Of a stretch of DNA of 64,000 nucleotides, positions 12,057-24,953 are shown in pieces. The first letter of the stretch is position 1. Every line of letters begins with the position of its first letter. The translations under genes were made by a program, and so were the position numbers. The DNA lies in the NCBI GenBank assembly GCA_963678675.1, contig OY783196.1, positions 22,670,827 to 22,734,826 on the forward strand, given 5' to 3'. Origin of the DNA: Xiphydria camelus. Lineage: Eukaryota > Arthropoda > Insecta > Hymenoptera > Xiphydriidae. Under the pieces are notes generated by a model that worked only from the letters and a program-made list of their open reading frames with translations, did no database searches and was not told the DNA's origin.

Positions 12057-12556
12057 CTAAAATAATTTCAATTTTCCGAATAATATAAAGTATTTTAACC
12101 TGAAATATAGGATATTTGTGATTAGAAACGTGATCGAAAACTACGGCGAAGTATGAAAACTGGGAGCAGTCATAGATTATTACATTATTTTACTTAAAAT
12201 AAGACAAAGCAGCTAACGTTTTATGAATTATTACAAATTGAAATATTACACAATGAAAATACATAATAATTAGATCATAAGCTGCAAAACACGAAGGAGA
12301 CGGAGTTGTTTTTAGTAACGTCACTTCTAACAGATTTCAGTAAGACTATGGCGGATGTGCCATCTAGCCGAACACGTTACTAAGTACTGCAGCATTTATT
12401 TTCATTCAAATAAGTATTTCTAAAACTTTCTGAATATGGACGACAGATTTCGGAATAGTGGTTTAATCTAATTGTTTCGTCTTTGTATGAAGTACTTTTA
12501 CTACAAATTTTTAATATAAGGGTTCAAATAGTAAAGTGATCGAAAACTGGGTCCGT

Positions 12557-14668
12557 GACGGTGTGCGTTCCGCACGGAAGCGAATTGACCGCGTGTCGGA
12601 AGGAACGTCGAAGAAGTACTCTCGATTTCGAGACCGAGCGACGTCAAGGCCGGGTTTATTGATATAGGATAACACGCGGTAGAACCGGCCGCATCTCCGT
12701 TCGACTGTATCTGTATAGGTACAGAAGGAAAAAGTAGAGCTCGCTGAGGCGTGGCGCGAGTGTAAAATGGAGCAAATAATGTTCGGACGGTTTATCGCAT
12801 ATCGTTACCGGGTATGGGTATTACGTTACGACTAGGTATTTACATTCGTATCGCGGCATCATCATTCTCGCGCCGAAGATTCTTTGCATAATTTCGTAAT
12901 AATTCCACGGCCGCGGTAACTATCCTATAAATTATGAGCGACCGCGGATGTGGGAAGTTCTCTATATACGATACGTTCAAGATCAAGGCGTAGTAAGTGC
13001 CACAAAAGTGGGTAAAGATAATCTGTGCTATCTACATCTGCCATGCCTGAATGATATTTCACTGTTTGTTCGTTGATCTCGTATCTCGAGGTCGATTATC
13101 CTCAAGCCTTTTTGAGAATATCTTCTGAAGAATCCCAAAGGGATATTCTACAGGACACAGATGATCAATTCGAAGTTAATCAGTTTTAATTCAAACTACT
13201 CAAATTACACAAATATTGTATTCACTGATGTAATATCGCGATATAAGATTTCGAGCTACTCTGACAGAAACTATTAAGGGGTTGCATTGAAAGTCGCTGT
13301 TTTTTTCTTGTTTCAAAAACATTATGTCTGCTTTTCTGTACATTTTTATTCCGTAACGAAGCTGTGAACGTTCTTGCATTTCCATGAATTCTTCTTCACT
13401 TTTCATCTGTATAATCTCACCGTAATTATGTACGATTTGAAATTCACGAAACAAATATGAAATATTCGATTCGAGAATCATTTATTGTACATTTTGGCGC
13501 TCAGCGCAAAAACACTTAGCACTTCCGACATTTTGGCTCAAACACGAATCTCTTTCTCGTATAACCCCTGGAAAACTTATCCAAAAATTTCTCGCAAACG
13601 GTCGAAGGTCGGGGTCGCCCGGTGTAAAATTCCCACACCCCGGACCTTTCTTTATTCGCGAAGAGACCGAATTCCTCGGAGCACGGGCGCCTCGGAGCTT
13701 TACCGTTCTCGTAAATATCTGCGATAAACGAAATTCGTTGAAAAAACGCGACTCTCGCGCGCCGTCCACAAAGGTAGGATATCCTCGCGTGTTTCCGGGC
13801 GTCGAGATGATGCACGGGGAAGAGAGCCGGGAGTCGAATTGAAAGCGGACCGGGGCTCTCGCGTAGACGCAGCCCGATTTGAGAATAACGGCGCGGTTCC
13901 GACTCCGATAAACTCGCCGGTAAAAGACGAACGCTCTCTCTCTCTCTCTGTAAACTTTCTCCGATAATAGCCGACATCAAACCAATTTCGCGCGTCGGCA
14001 AGGACAGGAAGAGCATCGCGCGTCGGCCGGCGCGCGGATACTCGATTCCGCGCGCGCGCCTCGAACGGAAAGCAATTATTGTAATTAGATCGAGAAGCCG
14101 TCGTTATCGGGCGGCGAGCCTAAAGGGGAGTGAACGAGCGTCGTTGCTCCTTTGCGGGCGAGTCTCGCGTTCGGCCGTCGCCGATTGACGCTCCCTTTCG
14201 CGGCGAGAGTCGCGATCACGAGATCCCGAGATATTGCGGGCGATATTCGTACACGCGCGTTTTCGTTGCCGCTTGCGCCACTCTGCGCGCGGCTTGTCTT
14301 CGCGGTGCGCGCTGCCGACGCGTCAAATTCTCATGGTGCCATTGTTGCGTACGCGGAGGCGGCGGCTGGGCTTCTTGCCTCACGCGTGCTCTCCTACGCT
14401 CGTTAAGGAGCGTCCGCGTTACGAAAATGTGTACTCCTTCGCTTTTACCGCCCCGCGCGGGAGGAAACAAGTGTGCGTAGCGCGCGCGATCGCATCTTCC
14501 ACGTGTACCGCACTTACGACGAAAGAAACGGGTGTATTACGTCTCTCGGAGGTATTCTGGCGCGTCGACAATAAATTGTCGACTTCTCATGGGGTTTGCG
14601 TACGGAGCGTCGATCCGAACGCGTCAGTGCGTACAACGTAAAGCGATGGCTCCTCTCGTGTTGGTGCA
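12557..14668. other. Gene-free stretch
   Basis: CpG-rich DNA with an AT-rich interval at 13000-13480. The latter carries a 93-codon - strand frame (13200-13481) with no recognisable family. 13930-13950 holds a short CT repeat. The overlapping Arg-rich frames of 13480-14650 lie on both strands and look compositional. Confidence 0.35.
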
Positions 14669-14922
14669 CAGAGAAAAAGAAAGAATTGGATCCACTGAAA
14701 ATTACTTGCGGGGTCGCCAGTAAAATTATTCGTTTATATCAATTACATTTTTTAACACATCTCAATCAGATATCTCTTCCTTACAATCATATGGAATAGT
14801 ATGTGATTGCAAGGAAGAAATATCTAATTAGCATGAAAAAAGATGAAAAATTGATGTAAACAAATAGTTACCTGCGACCCCGCAAGTAATTATTAGTAGA
14901 TCCAACAAATTCTTTTTCCCTG
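14669..14922. mobile_element. MITE family A, copy 1 (254 bp)
   Basis: The termini are CAGAGAAAAAGAA and TTCTTTTTCCCTG. Just inside each end is the block AAAATTACTTGCGGGGTCGC or its inverse GCGACCCCGCAAGTAATTAT. The centre contains TTCCTTACAATCAT and its inverse ATTGCAAGGAAGAAATAT. It matches two further copies at 36309-36549 and 47946-48201. No coding capacity. Confidence 0.85.
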
Positions 14923-16129
14923 TGCGCACCCGACGCATCCTCAATGTGATCCTGCTCGTCGAGAACCGTCGACTGCTGCACGCATCGCGTTGGAAATAAG
15001 CGCGTGTTAATTACGAGCACCTACGCAATCGCAATTTATTCCACGTTGTACGCGGGAGAAACTCGCCTAGAGTAATTCCTCCGGCGAGGAGTAGCAAAAG
15101 AAGATTCGCACAGGATTGCGCAAACTTGTAGGGTTTTGCAGTAAAATGCGTATTACGTCGAATGGTAATACGGCTGTTGCGAAATCCACGAACGATTTTG
15201 ATTATCCGGAGTAATACCCGATAATTGGAATCACTTTTACGCTATCGTCGACTGCCACGAGCGCGGTAAAACGCGGCAAACCTCTTTTCTTCGCACGCGC
15301 GTGACGTGAATCGTCAATTTCTTCCGAGGTACGAGAATTAGCGCGTTCGGCAAAGCGCGATCGCTCTCCCCGAGTCGACGTAAATAAAGTATAAGAGTCG
15401 GGGGCTGTATCTATCGCTTCCTCGAAGCACACTCGCGTGTCGGGAATCGCCGATTCCTCGGAAACGCGGCGCGCCCGGCAAAGAGCCGTCGTCATACAGT
15501 CGCGCGGCTCGGCGAAGAAACGAAAGTACTCTTCCCGACGACGATCGATGCAACGTGTCGTAAGCGACAGGGTAAGCGTGGCCAGAAATATGCATCTCGG
15601 ACTTTGTGATTTCTCCAAACGCGCTATAGCTGACCTCGGAGAAAAAAGAAGAAAGTTTCAGCGGGACGGGGGAAGACGTTGCCGCACCTGCGTACATTCC
15701 GATGATCTACGTGACCCTAAGACTTAACGTCGTCAGTCGATGGTTTACCTTGACCACAGCAAATGTATGTATATTACCGATTAGAGGCGTGGACCGGGGC
15801 GATTGTCGCTACGGCGACGGTGAAACCGCCGGTGAGAGAGAGAGAGAGAGAGTAGGTATTTTACGACGTTATGTTCACACGATTTTTAAATACCAAGTCG
15901 AATGTATGTAAGAAAGTGACGTCGGCTCTATTTATGCGATCTGGACCAAAAGCAATTTTGTCACGTATACCTATACGTGTAAAACTTGTCCGTAGAATAT
16001 GTTCTATACTTTTTCTAAGCCTAATCTCAAGAAGTTTTTAAATTTTGAACGATATTTTAAACAATTAAATCTTTCAACCAAATTTCTCCGAGTATCTAGA
16101 CGTTATTTGGCGGGGGAGATCAATGGATT
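14923..16129. other. Gene-free stretch
   Basis: Mostly CpG-rich DNA, with a GA microsatellite at about 15834-15853. The reading frames overlap on both strands and carry no domain. Confidence 0.35.
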
Positions 16130-16352
16130 TAGGGTAAAAGTAGGATAAACGCTTAAATATTGAAGTGCGAGTTAATGATCGATTATCCTGAAAATTATTG
16201 GAGATATTGAAAAAAAGTTTAAACAAAAGATGGTTGTCTACTTATTTACTATAAAAATGCTAATTCGATTTTTCACTTATCTCCAATACGTTTCGAGATA
16301 ATCACGTTCAAAGTTAAACGGAAATTCTGGAGCATTTATCCCACCTTTTAAT
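16130..16352. mobile_element. Small MITE-like element, ~20-bp imperfect inverted termini
   Basis: TAGGGTAAAAGTAGGATAAA at the left end is mirrored by TTTATCCCACCTTTTAAT at the right. The interior is AT-rich and non-coding. The TA-containing ends suit TA target use. Arm identity is modest. Confidence 0.5.
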
Positions 16353-19165
16353 TCTATCTCGAATATGTAACTACTTGATCAATCAAGTATAATACAAGCA
16401 AATATATATATTTAGATACAAATACGAAAGTCTCATACCACCACTCGTTCACCAATAGCTCCTATAGGATCTTCAATGTATTAGCATACATTCACGAGAG
16501 AAGTTCGACGCGGTTCGATCGATTTTCCAATCGAATCAGCGGAGCTTCAGCCGGTGGCCAAGGGGCCGAGCAGACAAAGTTACGAAATTGGCCCGAAGGA
16601 AGAAAGGAGGGAGAAATAGAAGAAAAGTACGTGGCGCGAGGTAGCCACCCGTGACCGCCACGGATCACGAAGTTTGTCAGTTTGATTCGAGGTTCAAAGA
16701 ATCAATTTGCGAAACACGCGCAGCTCGTATCGCGTAGGCATACATCGCGCGTGTATTTGTTGCGGTCTCTTCTTCGCAACGATTCTACCTCCAGGCAGGA
16801 CAAGGAGTAAAGGCCAAGGCGGAAGCGTCGGCCCGTCGGTGGTTCTCGCTTGACGAGCCAACGCGACGAAGGTTCCGATCGGTTTTTAAACCACTCGGAC
16901 GGATATTCGAATAAAACTGGTTTTCAACGGTGCACTGTCATCTCGAGGGAGCAGACGATAAAAAACAAGCGTCCTTGAATATCTCCAAGAACATTGCAGT
17001 CCAGGAAGTCTCGACACGACTCTCCACGTTCATGAATAATACTTAAAATGACGATACTTTTATTATTACGGGAATAAATAGCGAAGTTCGGCACAAACTG
17101 CTTTACGAGCTAATTGAGAAAGTTAAAAACTGCTTAACGAGTACCGACGGGAGTAAAAAGTGATGAGAAACGAAACAGATAAGAAAAGCTAGTAGGCTAA
17201 TGCGGGCTGTATGCAGTGCTCACAGAAATGTCCGCTTTAATCGCGACTATCCCGTTACCTATGCACTTTTGGTCGCAGTTGGTATAATGCTTTTTTAAAG
17301 AATACATTTCGAATTGCAAAAAAATGACGTATACTAATGCGTATTTAGAATTAGTAGCGAAATTATCGCGAGAAAAGAATTTTCTTCGGTCGATAATTTT
17401 AGAATTTTGCGAATTCACCAGAACTTACGGTATTCCCGTAAATATTATATATACATATCTCTCTCTCTCTCTATCGATCATAAGAATGTAGACGTTATTC
17501 GACACAAGATGACCCATAATAAAATCCTACTCATACACAGGATAATTAGCATTTCATTTCATAGTGAGGTGCTTGGCGTTGTTTATTTACGCGATTTCGG
17601 TCGATCGCGGCGGCTCGTAAATCAATTTCTCGCGCAATCCTTGCATCTCGTTCGATTCGAAGAGCGGACTTTCCGCGCACGGAGCACGAGGCGACCGACT
17701 AATACTCAGGTTGGAAGCGGCTACGGCTTGCGTATTGCATCCCGAAACAACTTTGTTTATGAGACTCGTTGTTTCAAACGGCGGTGGAAACCGCGTCAGC
17801 GGCAACCGTTACGGGCAGCGTTTTACGTTGCATTATTGATGTTGCTTTAATGGGTCTTAATGGGTGCCGCGGTTGACGCGCGTACAGCATCGCTGTTTGC
17901 GTATCGCCAAGCGAAATTATTCATTAAAGCCGATGCCTCGTTACCCATGGCTCGTTCCCTTTCGTTTGAGCATTTGCGTACGCGGAGCCAAGTCTGGGGG
18001 AGCCGTGTGTTACGGGAAATTGCATTATCATTCGTCGTTTCGCAATGCGCAATTGAGACAAGCCTTGTAGTCCTCAATTCGTGACAGCCCTTGTCAATTT
18101 CTGTCGAAATCCTATTACGAATCGTTAAGGGGCCCCTGGCAGTTCTAGAGACTCTGGAAATCTGTAGCAGACACTTCTCGCACGGCATTTGAGAATGATC
18201 TCGTTGTCGGTAGAATAGTACATAACGCTGATGGGTTTGTCATTCCTGAATATTATGGTTATTCAAGAAGAAGAAGTGGGTCGTTGCGTCTATGAGTGAC
18301 ATGTAGCACTCACGCGAAGGGTCTAAAACAAAATATTCACTAAATATCAGAAAAACGGTTTGCTGCTGCATCATCCATGCCCTGAGTAATAATGATGTGT
18401 AATAATAAGACATCGCAGTAAAATATATTGGAATCAACAGCGTGCAGCGAACCACAGGTTGGAAATTAGCTCGCGTTCTCCGTAAGTACAAAATACGTCC
18501 AATGTGTAAATGAAAGTTTTGGTGCCTATCAAATCGATTTCAAATATTCTCAGTCGTGACAATTATCTGCTCCGATTTTAATAATCAATTAATAACATTT
18601 TAATTATAGTACTCTATGAAAACCTATTTCCGACCTGTAAAAGATCATGCCGAACGGATTTCAAATTATTTCGCTGCAAAAAATCATTAGAAATTAACTG
18701 AGGACTTGTCGCCAATTTTTTTTAATATTGCCAACCGCAATAACGTTGAACGATCCTCCTCAAACAATCGAGAATCGGCAAAACTGGAAAATCCACAGAT
18801 CTCGATATTTACCTATCCCCAAGAAAAGTCGAAGAGATCGCGGTAAAATTCTTTAGATCAGCGCGGAGATAACAATACTCGCACCAATTTGATGCACGAT
18901 TTTTTTCATCACGTGAAAAAACCCCAAAGACGGCCGGTACCATCCGCCCGTCCGTCCGTTCCGCGACGTCGATTCCCCCGAAGCGCATCTTCGGCTTCAG
19001 TCACCGAAGTCAGTCGAGGGGTACCCTACTTTCTCTGCAAAGAGAATTTTTAAATGATGTGTGAGGAGGGTTCCCTCTCCTCGCTCGCTCGCGCCTCCTC
19101 TGTTCTCCTCTCCCCGATTCACCTGGCAGCCGCGGCAGCATCGCCGAGGTGCCCCTCTCGGAGTC
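16353..19165. other. Upstream region of the YGPP-protein gene, no other gene seen
   Basis: Mixed composition with a CT repeat at 17458-17472. 17580-18100 has several overlapping short frames without domain signal. The last ~250 bases before the TATA box are C- and CT-rich. Distal control elements may lie here, but none could be named from sequence. Confidence 0.35.
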
Positions 19166-19172
19166 TATATAA
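19166..19172 (+). promoter_or_regulatory. TATA box of the YGPP-protein gene
   Basis: TATATAA, followed by G, lies 257 bases upstream of the first ATG. A start site is expected about 25-30 bases downstream, near 19195-19200 (GGGGCTGAGCATT). That gives a leader of roughly 225 bases. A strong TATA box suits insect cuticle genes, which are usually expressed in sharp pulses tied to moulting. That regulatory reading is inference. Confidence 0.65.
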
Positions 19173-19422
19173 GTCGGGCCCTCGCACGGGGCTGAGCATT
19201 TTTTGAGTGGGACTTGACGTACGGGAATTGGTGGCGTGCTCACGCAGCGGACGGGAATGGTGCACGTAGGATGAGCCGAAATCCCCATTGAAAGCGCGCG
19301 CCGAGGCTCAGTCACTTCATCGCGGTGTGGTGTTAAGCGTCGTACAGAACGAGTCTCCGTTGACGAAAGAGTGATCGGATTGTCCTAGTGTGTAGTGCGG
19401 TTCCGAGAGGGACGAGAGTGCC

Positions 19423-19437
19423 ATGGCTAAGTTTAAG
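19423..19437 (+). CDS. First coding exon (MAKFK) of the YGPP-repeat protein
   Basis: ATG GCT AAG TTT AAG is followed directly by GTAGGTGAGAG, a strong donor at 19438. The intron falls between codons (phase 0), so it joins in frame to the acceptor at 25121-25122 and the large exon at 25123. A second donor-like GTGAGA at 19441 would shift the frame and is rejected. Very short first exons carrying the start of the signal peptide, followed by a long intron, are typical of insect cuticle-protein genes. The joined N-terminus, MAKFKMATTLLCVLLASHRI, has the basic-then-hydrophobic layout of a signal peptide. No transcript evidence is available, so an alternative upstream exon remains possible. Confidence 0.65.
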
Positions 19438-21627
19438 GTAGGTGAGAGCGACTGGGAGAGGAAGAGGAGGGAAGAGATGGAGCGATTAACGCGTCGCGTG
19501 TTCCGCGCGCGATTGGCGAACCCAATCGGCCGTCTCCGATAACGAAAGTGACTCGGCACGAGAACCGCGGTGACGTTGGAAATAACGTCGCGCGTTTGAA
19601 TAAATCTCGAGTAATAAGAGGGAATGCGAGCGCGTGCGCGGAAGCGGAGTACGGCACGAGACTCGGCACCGCGGACGTGCATTCGTTACGATAATTATAC
19701 GACTACCGATTCTCGGCGAGAGATTAAGTAATTGCCGGTTGTTTATCGGCTAATGCAGCCGCTAATCCCGGGTTCGCTCCTACTTGACTAACGCTCGCGG
19801 TCGAGCTTTAGTTTCGAACTTCCGCCGCTCGTTCCCCGCGATTCTATCTCGCGAATTTCGTACGTGAGTAATACGCCGGCGTGTTTGCTCTGTATTTCTC
19901 GCTTTCTCTCGTTCCTTTTTGGCGGGCACGTGAGGCGACGTGCGTATGGGTACGCGATCGTGGCAATTTTTCCCTTGTTTCGCTTTAAATTTATCCGTAC
20001 GACTTCTTTGCGTTTCTCTCTTTCTCCTTTTGTCATCGCCATCACACATGAGAAGATTTATGAATTATAAATAATTGAAATATCTTATCGAACCTTTCCG
20101 GTGCTCCATTAATACGCGGTAAAAAAGTGGTGTTAATTTTCAAGGCCATTTTACGTGGACCCATACATACCACATCTAGTGTCATTCAGTATTATACCGT
20201 CGTTATTTAACACCGAAAGTGGTCTATATAAATCCACAACGCGCAGAACTTTTTACTGTACAGACTTGCAGAGATGTTTCCAATGTGCGGATCTTCAAAT
20301 ATATCCCTCGGAGTTTCGCGCGTTGCCTGGGCAGGATATAGGATACAATCACACGAGCGTGGGATTGGCACTCGAGTTAATCCCTGGATTACAATGGTAT
20401 CCAGTAGCGGATTGAAACCTACTTAATTATTAGGAAAGAGTTGCGCGAACCAGAGCCGCTCTTAAACCAGATCGTCGACTCTTAAAAAAGACACGGACCA
20501 TTGACATGTAAAATCAGAAATTCATAGAGAAGTAATCCAATTTGAGAGTAAAATTTAAACAGGGGCAAATCTATCTTACACCATTTCTCTTTCCATCCTC
20601 TCCTCTAATCGCGACACTGGCGAACGCGTTTCTTCCTCCCTCTTCCTCACTCTTTTCTCTCAAACATTCTACACTCTACAAACACGAGGTCAGCAAGCCG
20701 CAGAGCACGCCCAAGGTGAAAAGATTCGATTTCAACGGCGCGGTGGAAACGGAACGGGATCGAAAGTGATATCCGCGTCTCTCGTTCCGCGTTTTGCGGA
20801 AAGAAGTGAAAGCGAGTAGTGGAGCAGAGCTTGGGTATTTATGTACACGTGACGCGGAAGTCGAATTAATATCGGATTTCGCGACGCAATCGATGCCCCG
20901 ATACAACAAGTACCCACTTTTCCGCATTACGCACATGTCGTCCGTGATTGGCGTACGACTATGCATGAGCGAGGGCGTTTGACCCGGTCGACCCAGCTGC
21001 GGCGCAACCAAGTTTAACTACCGTCGTCGTCCGCACACAAATGTTATACCTACGTAGCATGCGAACCAGTCACCGTCGAGACCGATCGTACCGCGTGTGC
21101 CTGCAGGGAAACTCGTTTTCCCAAGAGACGTCGTTATACGGTCACCGAGAAGCGCATGCGGTTTCGAGATATATGCCCGTATATCGGATCGTTCATCGCC
21201 CACTGACGCGGCGGTTGCGTGGGTGCGTGTCGCGCGCGAATTTCTAGCTCGATAGCTGCAACGCGTCGAGAATAGATATTTCGAACGCGGCCTGCGGAAA
21301 TTACGCGCTCGCCTACGCGGCTGCTTCGTAGGCGTTTACTATACGGTGGAAGAAGCTCCATTCATAATTTAATTGCCGTACGCGGCGACTCGTAAATTAG
21401 ATGGGCACGTGGGAATAATTACAGTAAATTTCGTTGATAGTAGGTTTTATCTCGTATGCAAAAATTGCGCGTGCGTGGGACGTGATGTTAAGCCTGAAGA
21501 AATGATGTATTCAGATACGAAACAATGCGATAAAACGCATATTTTACTCAAGTTCATTTTTGTTAGATATAAATTGGATTTCTCGTATTTTCAAGTAAAT
21601 CTTTTTTTTCAAGATATAAGGGCCGTC

Positions 21628-21822
21628 GCTAAGCTTACTCGCCAGGAAAGAAATTTCGATCACTATTATCTTATTATCTATGCTTTTAGCTCATATTTAT
21701 ATAATACTTTTTTGAAGATTACATTTTTATCTGCAACGAAGTCTTATATCGATGCAGGCTAGACGTTCATAAATAATGAGATAATAGTGATTGAAATTTC
21801 TTTCCTGGCGGGTAAGTGTAGC
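21628..21822. mobile_element. Inverted-repeat element with ~55-bp arms
   Basis: GCTAAGCTTACTCGCCAGGA at 21628 is mirrored by TTCCTGGCGGGTAAGTGTAGC ending at 21822. The arms share AAAGAAATTTCGATCACTATTAT or its inverse. About 84 bases separate the arms. It lies within the predicted first intron. Confidence 0.7.
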
Positions 21823-22904
21823 TTTTTTGTATGTGCAATGGAATTTCGATTACTTTTTTCTATTTCATTCCGGCGACCTTATTTCGTCAGAGGCGACGTA
21901 TTTTTATCTTTCAGTCAGTGTATCGATACGATTGAAAATTTTACAATAGAAATATTGATATCGATAAAGATGAGTGTATCTCGATCAATCCGTACAAAAT
22001 GTTTTAGCCTGACATAGAATTTTCAATTGCCAGTAACACGACCTACTCTCGTTACGAGCAACATCTGTAAAGGGCCAAGTCCGAAGATGAGTCGCACGAG
22101 ATAATACAAGCAATCGTAGATAATGCAAACCGAGCCTATATCTTTTTTTCATGAACGCGTCAGTGCGATCGGGGCTCGTTGAAACTTCGCAAATTGTATC
22201 GCCGCGTACGACCGCGTCATCGAGGCGACGGGAGGTTCGAGGATCGCTCCACTTCTGCGGTTAAATGCGGAAACCCGAATCGAAATCGTATTCGCGTCGC
22301 GCGAGGCCATCGGCTCGGGAATCGTTAGCGCGGGGGGTCGTTAAGATTGTATTCAAGGATCTCGATTATTTATGCGCGCCGCTGCAACTCGGCGACATAA
22401 TTTATCACCGAGCGCTCGCCTCTCACAATATCCATCGAAGAGATTTGTCGCGGGATTTAACGAGGCGGGATACACACCGCGCGGATCGCGTTCTCGTATT
22501 TCGACTTCCTACCCCCGCGCCTTCAGTCGGGGGTGACACGCGAGACGTATTTCGCGTCCCATTGCCTCTACGCATTGACGCGATAACGCCGTTGCCGTCG
22601 TCCTCCGACGAGAGCTGTCGAGCATTTACGCGCACGTCCCGCGCGAAACGAAGCGCGACTTTAATTTCCTCGTCGCATTCTCTCGAGCTTCTGAGGACAC
22701 CTCGATCACCTCTTTTTTCTTTCTCTTTATCGCTCTCCCTCTCTCTCTTTCTCTCTCCCTCTCCCTCTATCTGGTCGACCTGTTCAGTACCCGTAGCGAT
22801 GTTCGTATGTGTGTAAACTTGACTCTGACTTGGATATTTCCGCGCATAATACAGTTATTTTTCATAAGTCTTTTACGATGGTTGCATCTAGTCTGGGGTG
22901 CGCT

Positions 22905-23215
22905 TAGTTAATATTTCTTATTTTTGTTTTTACTATTTCCTTTTACTAACTTTTTTACTTATTGTTAGTTTTTCTATCTACCAATACCATTTATTTTTAC
23001 TATCTTTTAGACAGTTTTACATACTACTTACTCTTGTTACTTCTCTCCATTTTTTCTTACCACTTCTCACTTTTACCACTTACACTTACTAGCTACCATT
23101 TATTCCTGCTTACTATGTTACTTTTTCCTACTTTTGCCTTTCTTTTTGTGCTCTTAGGAGACGCTTGTCTTAAAGCCTTCGCTTGTCTTCTTTTTCTACT
23201 CCTTTCTTTCTCCCG
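22905..23215. repeat. Pyrimidine-skewed degenerate T/TTAC-rich tract
   Basis: About 300 bases of the + strand are nearly all pyrimidine apart from single A residues, with recurring TTACT, TTTTTAC and CTTACTTTT variants. It is probably a decayed simple repeat. It follows a CT-rich run at 22727-22770. Confidence 0.55.
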
Positions 23216-24454
23216 AATTGAAGAATTTCCTATAGCTAAATGCATCCCGTTCCCCGATTGCCTGATCGATCGCGCCGCTATAGTCTCGTCGCGCGGAACG
23301 ATCGTCGCCCCGTCGTTAGCCGAGAAGGAGAATCGATAGAAAGTGTCAAAGAGACGCCCGAGAGCGAATGGCAAAGGCGCTCGGACGACGCGTCGCCGGC
23401 GGGAGATCGATCTTCCCTTCCAGGAAGGTCTCGGTCGCCGGAACGCGCTGGATTTTCTAACGTTTCTAACGACCCATCACGAGCACCGGGAATCAAACGG
23501 CGGAGGCATCGCCACGGGTCGCTCGCGTGTATAGACATTTCTTGTGGACGTCGGGAGAAAGTCCTCTACCCACGGTTTATTATGTTAGCCTTGCATCTCG
23601 GCCGTTGTGCCACTTTGCCGTAGTCGCGCCGCAGAGCCGACAGGTTGCGAGCACGTACCTACCCCGGCGCATCCACGGTGATTGCTCGACATTTTTTTCC
23701 GGCTTTGGAGGAGATACGGATTCCGTCCGGACAGCTGCACGTAGGAAAAAACGGCACGTCGAACGGACTTCCGGAAGACGACGATTCGCTCCGCGGTCGG
23801 CCGAGTTTCTTCGACGTTGAGATCGCGCGACGCGCGATCTCGTGATACGAATGTTCGATGAAACGATGCAAGGCTTTACGTAATTTCAACACGCGCATTC
23901 GAATGAAATGAGTACCTACGTACGTGGGTTAAGTCTCACGGCCTCACGTCGGTAACAACGAGAGAGCATCACGGACGTACGGTTAAGCTACTTTTATGGA
24001 ACTGCGGCACGAGCGTAAAGCGCGTACAAAGAGCCCGGTTAGTTAGGCGCGCGGGAGGCTCCCGCGTGAGCGCATCGGGATAGATATCGGGAAAGGGGAA
24101 CACGACTGCTATACGCGCCGTTTCGCCTCCCACCTCTTTCCGCTACTGCTATTCATTTTTCTCCCGCTCGTCCTCTACCTTTCGATGCCGCGACGTGCGG
24201 CGGGGAGAGAGTAGGTCCGCGTTAGCGGCTTTTAGTCGGCGATGATACACCGCGAGCCGACGGATCGGCGGACTTCCGTCACATACCGGCTCTCCTTATC
24301 GGTGATGATATTGAAAATTTCTCTCGACTCGTTTACATACTCGTTTCGTGATACTTTCGCGCGAGGAGGATGAACCGCAGGCCCGTATATAGGCTGTTTG
24401 CGCGCGCGCGTTCCCTCGTAATCGCCGGTGTCCGCGAGGACACGAAAGGATGAA

Positions 24455-24953
24455 CAGGGTTGCCACGAATTTTGATTCAAAAAGTTCCCTGACTTTTCCA
24501 GGTTTTTCAGAGCAAGAATCGCTTTGTTCCGTATATTGTACCATGTAATTGGCTTGTAAAGATACTTCGAGAGAGCGAAAGAAGCGGTTATTAATGGTCT
24601 GGAAAATGATACAGTAAAAAGAAACGTGAGCTCAAAGAAGGCGTAAGCATAAGAAAAGCTGTACAAAATCTAATAATATAATAGGAATACACTCGCTGCT
24701 TATATGGATCGGTGAAAAGAAAGTGTTAAATACGGATTATGTTATATTATAATTGCCATGTCACAAAACTTTAGTTAAATATTCCTTGAGAATAATCAAT
24801 TGAGAATGAATATCACATCGATAGCTTAATTAATGGCGCGATGTTCTTTTTTCGAGAGATTTTATTGAAATTCCCTAACTTTTCTAGTTTTTTCATACCC
24901 TCAAAAAAATTCCCTGACTTTTTCCGGTTTTCCAGTTATCTGTGGCAACCCTG
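24455..24953. mobile_element. Non-autonomous element with CAGGGTTGCCAC termini
   Basis: The left end CAGGGTTGCCAC and the right end GTGGCAACCCTG are perfect inverse 12-mers. TTCCCTGACTTTTCCAGG (left) and TTCCCTGACTTTTTCCGG (right) recur in the same orientation near both ends, and a diverged third copy (TTCCCTAACTTTTCTAG) lies further in. This terminus-plus-subterminal pattern is found in non-autonomous DNA transposons of many animals. No matching target duplication was seen. It sits near the 3' end of the predicted intron. Confidence 0.7.

Larger units (their letters stand above)
11641..12556. repeat. Possible transposon bounded by inverted AGTTTTCGATCAC motifs
   Basis: AGTTTTCGATCAC (11650-11662) near the left and its inverse GTGATCGAAAACT (12536-12548) near the right bound an AT-rich segment of unusual composition set in CpG-rich DNA. 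A third copy lies inside (12130-12142). GGGAGCAGT also occurs twice (11644 and 12162). The lysine-rich - strand exon lies between them. This resembles terminal and subterminal transposase sites, but no target duplication could be identified. Confidence 0.4.

Noticed and set aside
13200..13481. 93-codon - strand frame starting MILESNISYLF
   Set aside because: It is the least repetitive-looking frame in an AT-rich block, but no family is recognised and no splice or promoter context could be found.
19441..19446. Alternative splice donor GTGAGA three bases past the chosen one
   Set aside because: Using it would leave the large exon out of frame; GTAGGT at 19438 keeps the frame.
20155..20415. 86-codon frame with several Cys
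   Set aside because: It lies in the predicted intron next to a TATATAA, but there is no signal peptide or recognised cysteine pattern, and the Cys spacing fits no family I know.
20542..20769. Frame ending VSKPQSTPKVKRFDFNGAVETERDRK
   Set aside because: The tail looks protein-like, but it is preceded by low-complexity pyrimidine-rich sequence and no splice junctions would tie it to the gene.
22265..22816. 183-codon + strand frame
   Set aside because: It lies inside the predicted long intron and ends in CT-repeat-encoded Ser/Leu. No domain was seen.
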